DNA of 64,000 bases, taken from NCBI GenBank assembly GCA_003024175.1, contig MDYQ01000039.1, forward strand, positions 62,001 to 126,000, given 5' to 3'. The stretch is from Planoprotostelium fungivorum (lineage: Eukaryota > Evosea > Variosea > Cavosteliida > Cavosteliaceae). Position numbers and translations under genes: made by a program. This document shows, in pieces, positions 14,949 through 26,900 of this stretch (positions are counted from its first letter, which is position 1; the number at the start of each line of letters is the position of its first letter). The notes under the pieces are model-generated. The model was not told where the DNA came from. It did no database searches and was given only the letters and a program-made list of their open reading frames with translations.

Positions 14949-15099
14949 AAGTACGTTGGATGTGCAAACAATCAACCTCAGCAACAAGCGATACACTCTA
15001 AACAGACTATTCTTATGAGATGGAATTTCCAAGAAGGATGATAATGATACGTATGAGGAGCAAGACTTGAGAGTTTTTATTCAAAATCTTGTATCGTCC

Positions 15100-18000
15100 T
15101 CACAGGATGACCATCAGGCACGCGACGGCGATCCATAAGACGGATACCACCGTGGAACATCCCTCACTGGACGGTGAACTGGTCACAACTGGCCCATCTC
15201 TCGTTCCACTGGTCGTGGGACCATCCACCGTCACGCTCGTCGTACCCTGCCCATCACTCTCCGACGTGGTACTGCTCGTGGAACTCGAGCCGCCATTCAC
15301 TCCGCTCGTCCCTACTTCTCTCGTGACGCTTGAAAAACTCATCGGCTGGAAGGAGAAGGTGTAGTCCGTTGTAGAGTCTGACGATACCGTGAAATTCTTC
15401 GCAGTGTGGTCGACCTTGATGGCCTCTACGATCGTCTTCAAAGCAGCTCCGCTGATGGCTTGACCTCTCACGGTAGAGATGAGAGTGTAGAAAGTGACGT
15501 TGTCTCCTCCCTTCAGGAGGGTCCACGCGAAAAAGTTGGTCACGGGGAAACCAAAATCGTCGAATTCAGTTCTGAAGCCGTAATTGGCCGTGGACAAGTC
15601 CGAATGCATGGAGAAGAGAGTCTGCGTCGTCTCGTTGAGAGGCTGCTTGCGGTCGTTGTAGGTGATCGTGCGTGGCGCCTGGAGTGCCCAAGTGGGTCCG
15701 GAGAGGGTGACGTTGTCCCACAGCCTCCAGTTGATTCCAGCTTTGACTGGGTAAGCCAAGTTGGAAGATGCAGTGTAAGTGTCCTTGACGACCATGACGC
15801 CGTTGTCCGTCATGATGACTTGTCTGTCGATCGTCAGAACTACAACGAGACAGTTCGAGTCGAAATTTCACCTTCGAACGGACAATCCTTCGTGTTGAAA
15901 CCTCCCGTAAAGTACGTCTGCCCCACTAGCGTGGGAACCGAGCGTAAGTACGTTCGAGTACGTGATATTAGTGGGATACGTCTGTGTCTCGTTCAAGATG
16001 GTACCCGTGGGTCTGTCAAACTGGTACTGCATGACATCCATGTACTTCTGTGTGGCTGCCAAGAAATCAACATTCAAATCGGGGAAGGCAAGGGGGTAAG
16101 GATAGTTGATGTCGTCCTTCTGGGCGAACGGTCCGTTGCATTGATTCGCGTAGGATGGTCGATTACGTCTGCGTACGTCAGTCGCGTGATATCGTGCGTA
16201 AGGAAGCGTAATGGAAGGGGTGAGCGTACCTGTGTACCATGTAGGCACCCATGAACATGCTGTTGTCCAGGCACAGTCTCTGATCGGTGTTGGCATGGTG
16301 ACCGGCACCCGACAGTCCCAACACCGCCCAAGATGACAGATCGTGGGAACTCGTTCTCAGAATGATCTTGTCCGGTACCAAAACGGTATTAGCATTCGTC
16401 GCTCCACGATTGATGAGCATCCCCTTGTAGTACATGGTCGATTACGTCTGCGTACGTCAGTCGCGTGATATCGTGCGTAAGGAAGCGTAATGGAAGGGGT
16501 GAGCGTACCTGTGTACCATGTAGGCACCCATGAACATGCTGTTGTCCAGGCACAGTCTCTGATCGGTATTGGCATGGTGACCGGCACCCGACAGTCCCAA
16601 TACCGCCCAAGATGACAGATCGTGGGAACTCGTTCTCAGAATGATCTTGTCAGGTACCAGAACGGTATTGGCATTCGTCGCTCCACGATTGATGAGCATC
16701 CCCTTGTAGTACATGGTCGATACTCTCAAGAAGGACTGAGTCGGTTGCGTTGTAGATGCAGGTCCCTCCAGATTCAACAGATCGTACCGTTGGATGTTGG
16801 CGTGAGTGAGATCGTCAAAGACGGCCGTGTGGTTCGGCATCACATTGTAGTAGAAGCGGTCGATCTTGCGTGAAGCCCACAGGTAAGTCACGTTGCCAGT
16901 CATCATGTAGGCCATACGAAGCGGCCACACTGCCTGACCGGAAGTAACGTAAACGTACTGATAAGCGGAAGAGCCTGCCGCCTTGTGGTAGCTGGGTGTA
17001 TCACCCGTTCCTGACATCTACAACGCGTCAGAATGTCGATGAGATCATGACACGTCGGCGATCGTGTCGTCATCACCTGAAGCACCATGCGATCCATGAT
17101 GCGTTTGATGTCCGGGGAATCAGACATGTAAGCGTTGGTGTCGGTCTGCGTTCCTCGGTTGAGGCGATTGAGAACGACGGCGAGGTGGAACATCATGCCG
17201 GTGTTGAAGGTTCCGTAATGAGGTGTGTTGTCGATCTCGTAGGCTCCTGTCTTTCCGACCATGGAGTTCCAGAAGAGGAAGAAGGCGGAAGTGGCATTGG
17301 GGAAATACTTGGCGGCAGCCTGCTGATAGTCACGTCTATTCATTAACAAGATGATGTATCATTCCAAGATCGATGGATGTATGATTTGATGATCGGCTCA
17401 CAACTTCTCCGTATATGCCGATGGTAGTTCCAGCGATGAGTGTTTGAGCGATCTCCTTGTTGTAGCCGGTGGACACCCAGACACGGACACCTCTGGCCGC
17501 TGCTGTTGCCTCTGAATAGGCCAGAGTGAAGTTCTCGTAGGCATTCTGGACGGTTCCTGCAGGGGCTTGTAATGGTGTGTATTGCAGGTAAGCGTTGGCC
17601 TATGGGGTGGTGAGCATGATACCGCGTGTCATATCGTATCACCCGATTGAGAAGATAGACGCTGTAGGCAATGCTTCCTCTCTCCTGAGACTCGTTGACG
17701 TCCGGATTGTTGCCCGCCTGATCCAGTGAGATTGTGACACGGATGTTCATATCACCTTGATCCATCGATCGTAAGAAAGACAGCGCTGGATCACATCGTA
17801 TTTCACTTGAGAGATAGCATTGTCCATGTGTTGGGTGAGGTTGTAGGTGAGAGATGCCAGAAGAAGAGTCGATGCTCCTCTTCTCCACGTTGAGTTCAAT
17901 GCTGCCGCAGCATCACCCAGATATGCATTGGGTGATACATAGACACCATACTGTGAGTTGACCTTGTTGAGTCTAGACATGAGAGTCCAAGAGTCCAGAC

Positions 18001-18163
18001 GCTGGAGGTCACTCAGCTGTGCATTCCACTGCGAGATCAGGAATGCTTCACGATCGGCTATTCCTGATTCGATGGTGGGAGGTGCATCGTAAAAGATGGA
18101 AGAGGCGGCACCAGTGACGGCAAAGAGGACCAACAGCAGAAGGGTCAGGAAGAGGTTCCTCAT
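15100..18163 (-). CDS. secreted, probably GPI-anchored protein with internal duplication
   Basis: The N-terminus MRNLFLTLLLLVLFAVTGAA is a clear signal peptide. The C-terminus is Ser/Thr-rich with a final hydrophobic helix (VVSVLWIAVACLMVIL) and no basic tail, as in GPI-anchored proteins. Many N-glycosylation sequons occur. The helical middle (GQAVWPLRMAYMMTGNVTYL; FFLFWNSMVGKTGAYEID; NTPHYGTFNTGMMFHLAVVL) could be an alpha/alpha toroid such as a polysaccharide lyase, but I do not recognise the family and claim no function. A 279-bp segment covering part of one exon plus an intron is repeated in tandem (16155-16433 and 16434-16712). Reading through both copies shifts the frame, while skipping one copy restores it. 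Confidence 0.65.
16155..16712 (-). repeat. 279-bp tandem duplication inside a gene
   Basis: Unit 1 is 16155-16433 and unit 2 is 16434-16712. They differ at five positions, all silent in the encoded protein. The 9-mer ATGGTCGAT stands at 16155, 16434 and 16713, so the ancestral unit was flanked by 9-bp direct repeats, the likely substrate for unequal exchange. Each unit holds the end of one exon (from MYYKGMLINRG to AYMVHR) and one intron of about 60 bp. Confidence 0.95.
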
Positions 18164-18515
18164 CTTCTGTGTTCTCCGAGAATGATGGTCGCTCGAGCAT
18201 TCTCAGCCTGCCAATACAAAATCATACAGCGACGCCGCACGGCCAAGAAGTAGCATCTTCCATCTCAAAATCGAAAAAAATGGCGGGCACAATATCATAC
18301 TGCGATCTTTTGAACTCCATACACAGAACACGCGGGCCGACAGCATCCTCTGTCCTTATGATCAGAAGATTCACATGTAAGACAGTTCGGACCAGAGATG
18401 ATTGCGATAGAGAGAACTTCTCATCACCGAGAAATGAGAATTCATCTCGGCGAGTTCATCCTCATCGTCATCCATCACATCATCACATCATCACATGGAC
18501 ACGTCCTCTTTATCG

Positions 18516-21500
18516 TCACCGTGACGAGTGATCCATCTGATTCACATCGATGTTCTCGTTCCCCTTCAACTTCCTCCCATAGTAGATCTGCACGAGCTTG
18601 TGCTGCGTATAATTGAGGCCGACAAACACTTGCTGGTAGTGAGTGTCGCCCAGATACAGCCGCAGGTCCACGAGACAGAAGACGGCCGCCTTTCTCACTT
18701 CCGTTACCCCGCTGTTGACGCACTGTACAGTTTTGGCGGGAGAATCTTCCGAGAAATTTCACCTCGAGGATGCGGGGGGTGAAGGTGTTCTGTAGCCTCA
18801 GCAGCTGCTGAACCGGCACCCTGAGCAGAAATTTAGACAGAGCGTGTATCGTGTATCTCAGTGCCGTATTTTTCGGGTCGCTTATCTCTAAGAGCGTCTG
18901 TTTGGGTCAGCGACCATCTACAACGAGGCATTACGTACGTTAACACATCTCTCGGGGTCGAACACGAACGTGGCTTGCTCGATGCATTCTAAAGCGGCCT
19001 GTGACACGTCCTTCTTGTTGTCTATCGTCCTCTCTAACAGTGCGTAGAGGACTGCGTCGACGAAAGCCTCGAAATCTCTTGCACTCTGATTCTTCAGGAG
19101 CTGGAGGGGTCAGTCTACAACGAGACGGGTGGATTCACCTCTTTCAGGACGATGATGGAGAGCTCACGCAGGAAGGGCTGAACGAGTGTAAGAATGAAAT
19201 GAAATAAAATGAAATAAGACGATATAAAACGAGATTGGATGAAATAAAATGAAATAAAATCTCACGTCTGGATGCTTGATGACGTCGAGTAGAGAGATCA
19301 ATATGCAAGTGAAGCTGTGAGGCCACACTTCCGGTGAATTCTCCTTCGAAGTTCGTATCAATTCGTGCAGTGCATCACGCTTCTGTTCCGTTGTAGATGG
19401 ATCTCCCTCCTTCAATATCTCCGCTATCTCTTCAATGTGGGCGGGAACGACATCTTTACGTCTCCCAACAGATCGTGGCGCTAAAATTAGATTCAGATTT
19501 TGGCGGGAAAATGGTCTCACCTGTCGTGAGGACGTAGGCGTTCATCGGGTCGTTCGGCTTGTCCCAACCGTTCTTGAGCGTTGTAGATGAAGCTTCCCAG
19601 CCTTCCTTGGGCTTCCCACGTGCAAGAGGTGGACTGTCCTCTTCTTCTGAGTCGTATTTCTCCGATCGATCTACAACGGGAGTACGATACGTTTTGGCGG
19701 GAGAATTTTCCTGGAGAATTCTTCGAGCGACGGGAGGTGATGGTATATCCACGGTATCCGTAAAATCGTCGTAAATTGCATCTACAACGGCCTGACTGTG
19801 TTTGCCCCTCTTCTCCACCGCCTGACTCGACAGTCCCAAATCCGTCTGTTCCGTCTCAATTCCTCGTTGTAGATCACCGCTCACCTCGAATTGCGGTAGC
19901 TTGGCCCCGATGTGTCTCCTGAGGTCGAGTTGCAGATGGATGGGCAGCAGTAAAACGGCCGAAATAAATTCCGTGTGGTAGTGCCCGTACAACTGTACGA
20001 GAAGATTCGATGACAATCGCGAGAGATTCGCAGATTTGTCCGACAATAGCGGTACTAATTTCGATATCGCAGATTTCATATCTACAACGAGTCAGTCCGT
20101 CCGTCTACAACCCGCCGACTCACGTCCGCGGTAATATCTTCCCGCCTCTTTCACGTATTTCGTCGCGTACTCCAACGCGGCAGATCGAAGAGAAATGTTC
20201 GGATTGTCCGCCATCTTGAAGAGGTACGTATTTACGTCCAGGGGGTCGTAGTGGGTGAACAGTGTACGTACCGTACTTCCCACGGACTCTCTCACCGTGT
20301 CCTTTGGGTCGATACCTCTCTTCAGAGCAGCAGCCATGATCTTCTCTACGTACGGTCTACAATGACTTTCGAAGAAATCGATGAGGGTGTTGATCGCTTC
20401 CAGGGCCTGCGGGAGAGTTAGCGTTTGAAATTTGAAATCAGATTTCGCGCGGGAAATCACCTGAGAGACGACGCGGCAGTGTGGGTCGTTCGTGTGGTTG
20501 ATGCAGGTGGTCATGATACGATCGAAATGGTTGGGAATGTTCAGGGAAGTTTCTGAAGAGCAAGCGGAAGCAATGAGGCTGAAACACTCCACGCGTGTCG
20601 ACCAAAGCGTCGACGCCGCCTTGTCCAATACGGCCGTGATCTGGTAGACGTCGGTGAAATTTCGAGTTACGCACGATCACCTCCTCGCTCGAAGATAAGA
20701 TGGGTGTCCTCTTCATCGTACTCGAAATTGCGCTCGAGGATTTCGGTGCAATCGCCACCGGCTTAGCTTTTCTTGACAGGGGAGCCGATGCAGGTTTCGC
20801 GCTGACCGTTGTAGAATGATTTTCTTCTTGTTTCTGATGTACCTTGATTTCGTTCGTCTTATCTACAACGAGCTGTTTCACTCTCTGAGGCTGATTCTTT
20901 GTCGTGTGTTCGTGAACGGCGGCTGAAAGAGTTGAGTGATGATATCACGTGAGATATCTCACCGGCCAGATTGACGGCGGTCGTGGGGACGCTCGTTGTA
21001 GATGGACCTGCGGGCAATTCGGGTCGCGAGGCTGTCCGTTTGGGTCCTTTGGGACGGGTTCCCGGGGAATTGGGACCCGAGGTGGGTTTCTTCTCCGCGG
21101 GCCTCTCTGGGACGAGGAACAGATCGTTCTCGGAATGGGATCCCATGGGAAGGCGGGAAGGCTTCTTCACGGCCAGAGCGGCGGGAGCGGTATTACTCTT
21201 GACTGATATATCCGTCAAATTTCCGTCAAATCTCTTCGAGTTTTCTCACGGGTAGCGATAGGCAAGTTGGGGTTTGACGTGGAGAATGTTTTCTGTGGAA
21301 CGAAATTCGGCTCCAGAGTGGACCCATGCCCGGAAGAGTGTGGTCGTTTGGGTCCATTCATCGCCGCAACGTTCGATCCCGAGCTGCTCAGTCCTGCGGG
21401 AGGAATGAGAAATTTAGCCATCTACAACGAGATATACCGGGTCGGGTGGCCTTCTTCTCGTCCTTCTGATACGAGTCGAAGAGGTGCTTCTGTACATTGG

Positions 21501-23705
21501 GTGGGGCGGACTGAAATATGCGACGCGCGCGATCTGGGTAAGCGGCGTTGAGAGAGCTGAAGGTGAGACGCGCGGCGGCGCGGACCTGCGAACTGTCAGA
21601 GATGGAAATTCTGACGAAATTTCACGTCTCCCATGGCATCTTCGAAGGTGGAAGTGAGGAGTTCATCTACAACGTCCAAGTGCCTGCGACCGTTAATTTT
21701 CCCGTCACGTTTGAAAGCTGAATACCTCTCGGCGTATTCGGGATGTTGGGCCAGTATGACTCCCACGCTCTGAACGACTCTCAATCGCAGTGCCGTGTGC
21801 TGGGAAGATTTTCCCGCCAAAACCATGATTGGAATGATCCTCTCGGATCTACAATTGCTCACGATCGCCCTCAACGTGTTGCTTCCCGCCTGAAATCTTT
21901 CACCGTCTACAACGTTGTAGATGATTCACCTCCGATATAATGCTGACGGCGGATATGATGAGTTTGAAGAGAGTGGATAGAAGTGTGTCCAGCAGGGGAT
22001 CAAAGGCATCGAGCAGAATGATGGACATCAGCTTAACGGTAGAACAAGCTTCGCGTACCAAAGCTGATCGCAGGTTCAACATCTGGAAGAGTTGAGATTC
22101 GGTCATGTGTGATGAGAGTCTCATGTCATGAAGATCATGATGCATCTCGTCAGATGATCGTGTCATGATGATCATCATCACGTCCAAGAGATGAGACACG
22201 ATCATGATCATGATCATGAGATTCACCTGATTCGAAATGTGATTCTTCATTTTGATGAGCAGGGGAACGAGACAGTCATACTCTTCTGCTCCTCCCAACA
22301 GAATCCCTTGTAATTTGATCAGGGCATCCGCTTTTGGCTTCCAATCCACTGTTACCCGTCAGTCGTTGTAGATGGAATTCTCTCGGAATATTCACCGGCT
22401 TCGTTCGCGATGATGGTCTGGATGTTTTCGAGCTCTCGTTGTAGATCCTTATCTCCGTGGACCTGATGATTCGTGTCAAAAATTATTTTTTTTGTCTCTT
22501 TTCTCACTTTGATCTTCTTGATTTTCGTCTCTTGGACGAAATCGTTGATACCCTTGTCGCTGCCCGTCACCTTCTTTGGAACGGAAGATTTCAATTTTCC
22601 GCTGTCTCCCATTGGTTGCGCCGATCGGTTGGTTGTAGATGGAGCCGCACCTCCCAGGGAAGGTACCTGATGCGTCAGTGATGTCAAACTACAACGAGAC
22701 ATACCAATATGGGTCGACTGTTGACTTGGACATTCTCCAATCTCTCCCTCAGTGAAGTCATCAGCGCACTCTTCAAATTTAAATTCTCCAAATAACGGAC
22801 CAGTGGATCACCGATCGTTCTACAACGCGTCAGACGCATTTCCGGGAAATTTCTCACTTGTACAGCTCTTCGATGAGTTGAAGAGTGACCTCCCTGACGG
22901 AGGCGTTGATGTCCTCCAGACTTCTCGGAATTTTCTCTATACAATACTCTAGTGGTATGTTATCCACGCCATACGTCACCAGTGCCCTCTTCAATAGTAC
23001 GATCATCTACAACGGTTCAATCATATGAAACCCCTGCATCATCATCACCTGCTCTCTGACCCTCCAGTTGGCATGAGAGAACCGACTGTCTAACATGTCC
23101 ATGATTTGTTTGGGGACGAAGACACTCATGATGCTGTCCACGATGATGTCTTGTGATCTCTCTCTGACTTTGGCCTTCACATCGGCAAACTTGTCGGTGA
23201 TAGCCTGAACGAGAAAGACAAAGTGGTCATCCAAATACTCCCCGTAGGTATTTACCACCTGTTCCAGGGCTGAGAGTGAGCCTGAAGATGTGTGAGACAT
23301 GTGATTATGTTGTGATGGAGGTCATCAAGACGAATGAAATAGTTGTGACGTATGTTGAGAAGCTTATGGTGAGCTTAGTGGAAGAGGGGGGGCTGATTAT
23401 AGATATGGATAACTCACCCAGGGCGATGTTGGCGTTATTATCATCGAGAAGAGGAGCTAAAGCGTCAACAATTTGTATCAATTCCTCCGTCTGTTCATTC
23501 ACATCAATCTCCATCACAGTTGCAATTGAGTATGATACTCACCGTCGGTTGGTCTTCGGTTAAGAAAGAAGACAATTCATCCAGACCAGCTGACCTTGTT
23601 CTCGAATCTAGATCGATATCAGACGATTGAACATGCTACCGGAGGAATGCCTCCTGACTCACCTGCATTCGATAATTTAGACAATATGGCGTCCGTCGCG
23701 GCCAT
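18516..23705 (-). CDS. CLASP: CLASP-family microtubule-associated protein
   Basis: The gene encodes TOG/HEAT-repeat domains of the CLIP-associating protein family, which bind tubulin and promote microtubule rescue at plus ends and kinetochores. The start is MAATDAILSKLSNAG at 23705. TOG-like blocks follow: VVNTYGEYLDDHFVFLVQAI, DKFADVKAKVRERSQDII, FSHANWRVREQVMM, DWKPKADALIKLQGIL and TALRLRVVQSVGVILAQHPEYAERY. A basic Ser/Pro-rich linker (about 20690-21410) contains polar low-complexity sequence where EB-binding motifs usually sit. The C-terminal HEAT domain ends VRKAAVFCLVDLRLYLGD and LVQIYYGRKLKG, the hallmark CLASP C-terminus. About 20 short introns occur. More than a dozen copies of the iterated motif ATCTACAACG/CGTTGTAGAT fall in this gene, in both introns and linker exons. 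Confidence 0.85.
21906..21921. repeat. near-full palindrome of the iterated motif
   Basis: TCTACAACGTTGTAGA forms a 16-bp perfect palindrome in a CLASP intron. Confidence 0.9.
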
Positions 23706-23985
23706 GTCTGCACTCTCCGTGCACGTTTGATGTTGCTTCTTCTGCGGTTTGATTTCCCGCCAATTTCCGTGCGTTTGAATCGTCCGTTTACAATGGTGAT
23801 TTGATCAGATGTCCTTCAGACATAGAGATTAGCTCCCTCCATCCTCTTCGTGATCAGTGTCTGTGATGCGAGATAGCACAGCTGGGATGATACAGATTAA
23901 ATGAGATTTTTAAATGATTTTACATCGGCGAGTTCAAGTTGAAATTTTTCCGCATCACATCACATCACAAGATCAATCCATCATC

Positions 23986-26900
23986 ATGTCGAGTAAGACC
24001 AAACATGGTCTGGATGACAGTTCAAATCTTACCCCTGCCAAGAGGTTGAAGAATGGTGAGTCCGAATGATTTCCACTCGAATTCATTTTTCTTCAGGACA
24101 TCCTGAGGGAACATCAAATACAAATGGATCTCAGACCATACCTAAAGGTCAGTCTCCACCTCGACAATCATTATCATATCGTTAAACCATTGCAGATGAA
24201 GAGAAAGACAAAAGCAGCAGTGATAGCGACAGCAGTGATAGCAGTGATAGCAGCAGCAGTGATGAAGGTAAGTTCGTCATTCCACATCTATCCCAACCGT
24301 CCAGCAGAAACCCCTGCACCTAAGAAGCCCACAACAACTACGCCATCCACGGCCAAGTCTCTACCGATCAACAGTGCCCAAGTGGGTCAATCATCCCCCA
24401 TAGCCACACCTCTGATGATTGCTCATTCACCACAGAAGAAACCAAACGCGACACCCGCGAAGACTCTCCAGGCCACTCCTAAGCCGAAACAAGACTCTTC
24501 CGACTCATCGGACAGCGAACCATCCTCTTCGGATGACATCGCAAATGAGAAGCCGAAACAAACAAAGACACCCACCAAATCTAACCCCATCACTCCGAAG
24601 AAGAACGTGAAGAAGGTTTCAGCCGACAAGATGGACGTCGATGGAGATGGTGCAACGAGCGATGTCACCAACTCGGATGATTCGGAGGATGACCCAGACA
24701 GTGATGAACTCGGCAGCTCGGAAGCAGAAGAACCACATGCCGATGATGATGATGGCGATGCATCGCGAAAGAAGGTCCCCCTGACCGAAGAAGAGATGAA
24801 GGCGAAGAGAGAAGCACTGAAAGAGAGGAAAAAGACAAAGTTGAAAGAGAAGAAGAGAGAGAAAGAGATGGAAGAGGCCGAAATCCGACTCCAAGAGAAA
24901 CAAGCTCTCGCGAAGCAGAAGAGGCCACCCATCGTGGACATTCGAAATTTCACAAAGACACAGATCATCCAGGCCTACGCCGACACGGGAAGGAGTGAGG
25001 AAATCTAGATGAAATTTCGCTGAGATGTCCCGCAGCTTTCAAAGAGATGATCGAGCAGGGGTTCAAATTATTGGACTGGCCAGAGTGTCCGTTAGAAGAT
25101 CCGAGGGGTATGTTGTGCAGGTTCTTATATCAGCGATACAACAATGCGAGGCACATCGTGAACAGAATGCTGAGATTCAACGATTACGACGAGTGAGTCT
25201 ACACCGTCACTCTCATCACACATCATCACATCGACACCACATCATCACATCAACATCACATCAACATCACATCAACATCACATCAAAATCACATCGACCA
25301 CATCGACCACATCGATATCAACAACACCACATCACCGTCTGATCTCGATGCGCAGGCCGAGACTCCCTCTCATCTTCCAATTGAAAGGTTGGGAGCTGCT
25401 CGATCGCCTCTTCCATGAAATGACCTTATTCAACGACATCAAGTCCTCCATGTTACTACAGAACGCCAACACTGTCGTCAAGGCCGTCTTAGAGATCGTT
25501 TTAGATGGAGAAGCTGCTCCACGATTCGAATCCATCGACGCTCTACAGTGAGTGAAGATATCGTACCGTACGTCGTAACGACAAATCAGGACCATGGAGA
25601 GATTCTTACAGACTGTACCGTTGATCGTCTACACTCTGCCAAGAGATCTGAACGATATATCGCAAGTGTCGACCATGGACGATCTACACGCCGTGGCGGG
25701 TACGTAACGATACGTACCATACGTTGACGAGTTACGCAGAGAGGCTGATGAACGTAATGAAGACGGACAAGATTCCCACGGATCCGACAAAAATCAAGGC
25801 ACTCAATCTCATCATGCAGGTGTCGATCTACAACGAACCGTTGAAATCGTGACGAAATTTCAGTACCTGTTGGTCATCGTGAGAGCTCTGAACAACTGCA
25901 ACTTGAAGACGAAATCGACAAAACATTTTTTCGAGAGACAAGCAGAGTTCTATCTCGTCTGTTACTGCTTGGCCAATCTCTTTACAAAACGATTTGGTAT
26001 AGACATGGTGAGATGTCGTACCCACAGATAGAGACATCGTGACGAGTTGTAGATGGAATTAGCGCTCGAAGTGACGAAGCCGATCGAGACGTACGCGGCC
26101 AAATTGGTCAAATTGATCGCGACAAAGTGGGTCTTGGCTCGTTGTAGAACCAAGTCTGACGATCACAGGACGTGGTCGACGCTTGGAGCCAAGGGTCTGC
26201 AGAAGAAGGAGAGCGTCCAGAAATTCATCCTTCGTCTATTAACTGAAGGGCCCACGAGAATGACTTCACTCCAATATCACGACGGTGACGTTCATTTCCA
26301 ACTGATACCATCGATACATGTCTCTCTTTTATTTCTCATCTGGGTTCAGTTTTATACTGTATTCCGCTGGTTGTCAATGGAGTGGTGAGGAACAATTTAC
26401 CGCAGCACTCTCAATTTGTCTGGTTGGATATCTTTCACGTGCTGATCGACAAGTTGAGATTCAAAGAAGAAGGAAAAGAGGATTACGGTGAGATACTCCC
26501 TCTACATACGTACATTACGTATCACAAACCTCTCGTCACGTATACATGCTATGTGACTCGTCATCACTTCACTCATGCATCACTTGATCGCTCATCATCT
26601 CAGCTGCATCATCATCACTCATCATCTCATTTGCAACATCATCACTCATCATCTCATTTGCAACATCATCACTCATCATCTCATTTGCAACATCATCACT
26701 CATCATCACAGACGAGCTGTCCCGCCACATGGACATCGTCAACCAAATGATCCGAATGCTTGTGGAGAACAAGAACATGGACATCTACGCCTACAAACTC
26801 AACTCTTACATCAAATTTGTAGAGAAGAGCCGCGAGATGCTGGGAAAGGCAGACGTGACCGAAAATTTCATCGCCTGCACGTTAGACGCCGTATCCGGCC

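Noticed and set aside
15406-16254. Plus-strand frame of 282 codons
   Set aside because: It lies opposite the secreted-protein gene whose minus frame has a signal peptide, sequons and anchor; the plus frame has no features and is a shadow.
24423-24968. Long minus-strand frame of 181 codons rich in Ser/Phe
   Set aside because: It is the shadow of the acidic Ser/Lys-rich N-terminal exon of the Urb2-like gene; low-complexity codons leave the opposite strand open.
26569-26784. CRISPR-like look of evenly spaced repeats at 26.6 kb
   Set aside because: The repeats are contiguous 27-bp units without unique spacers and sit in a spliceosomal intron of a eukaryotic gene.
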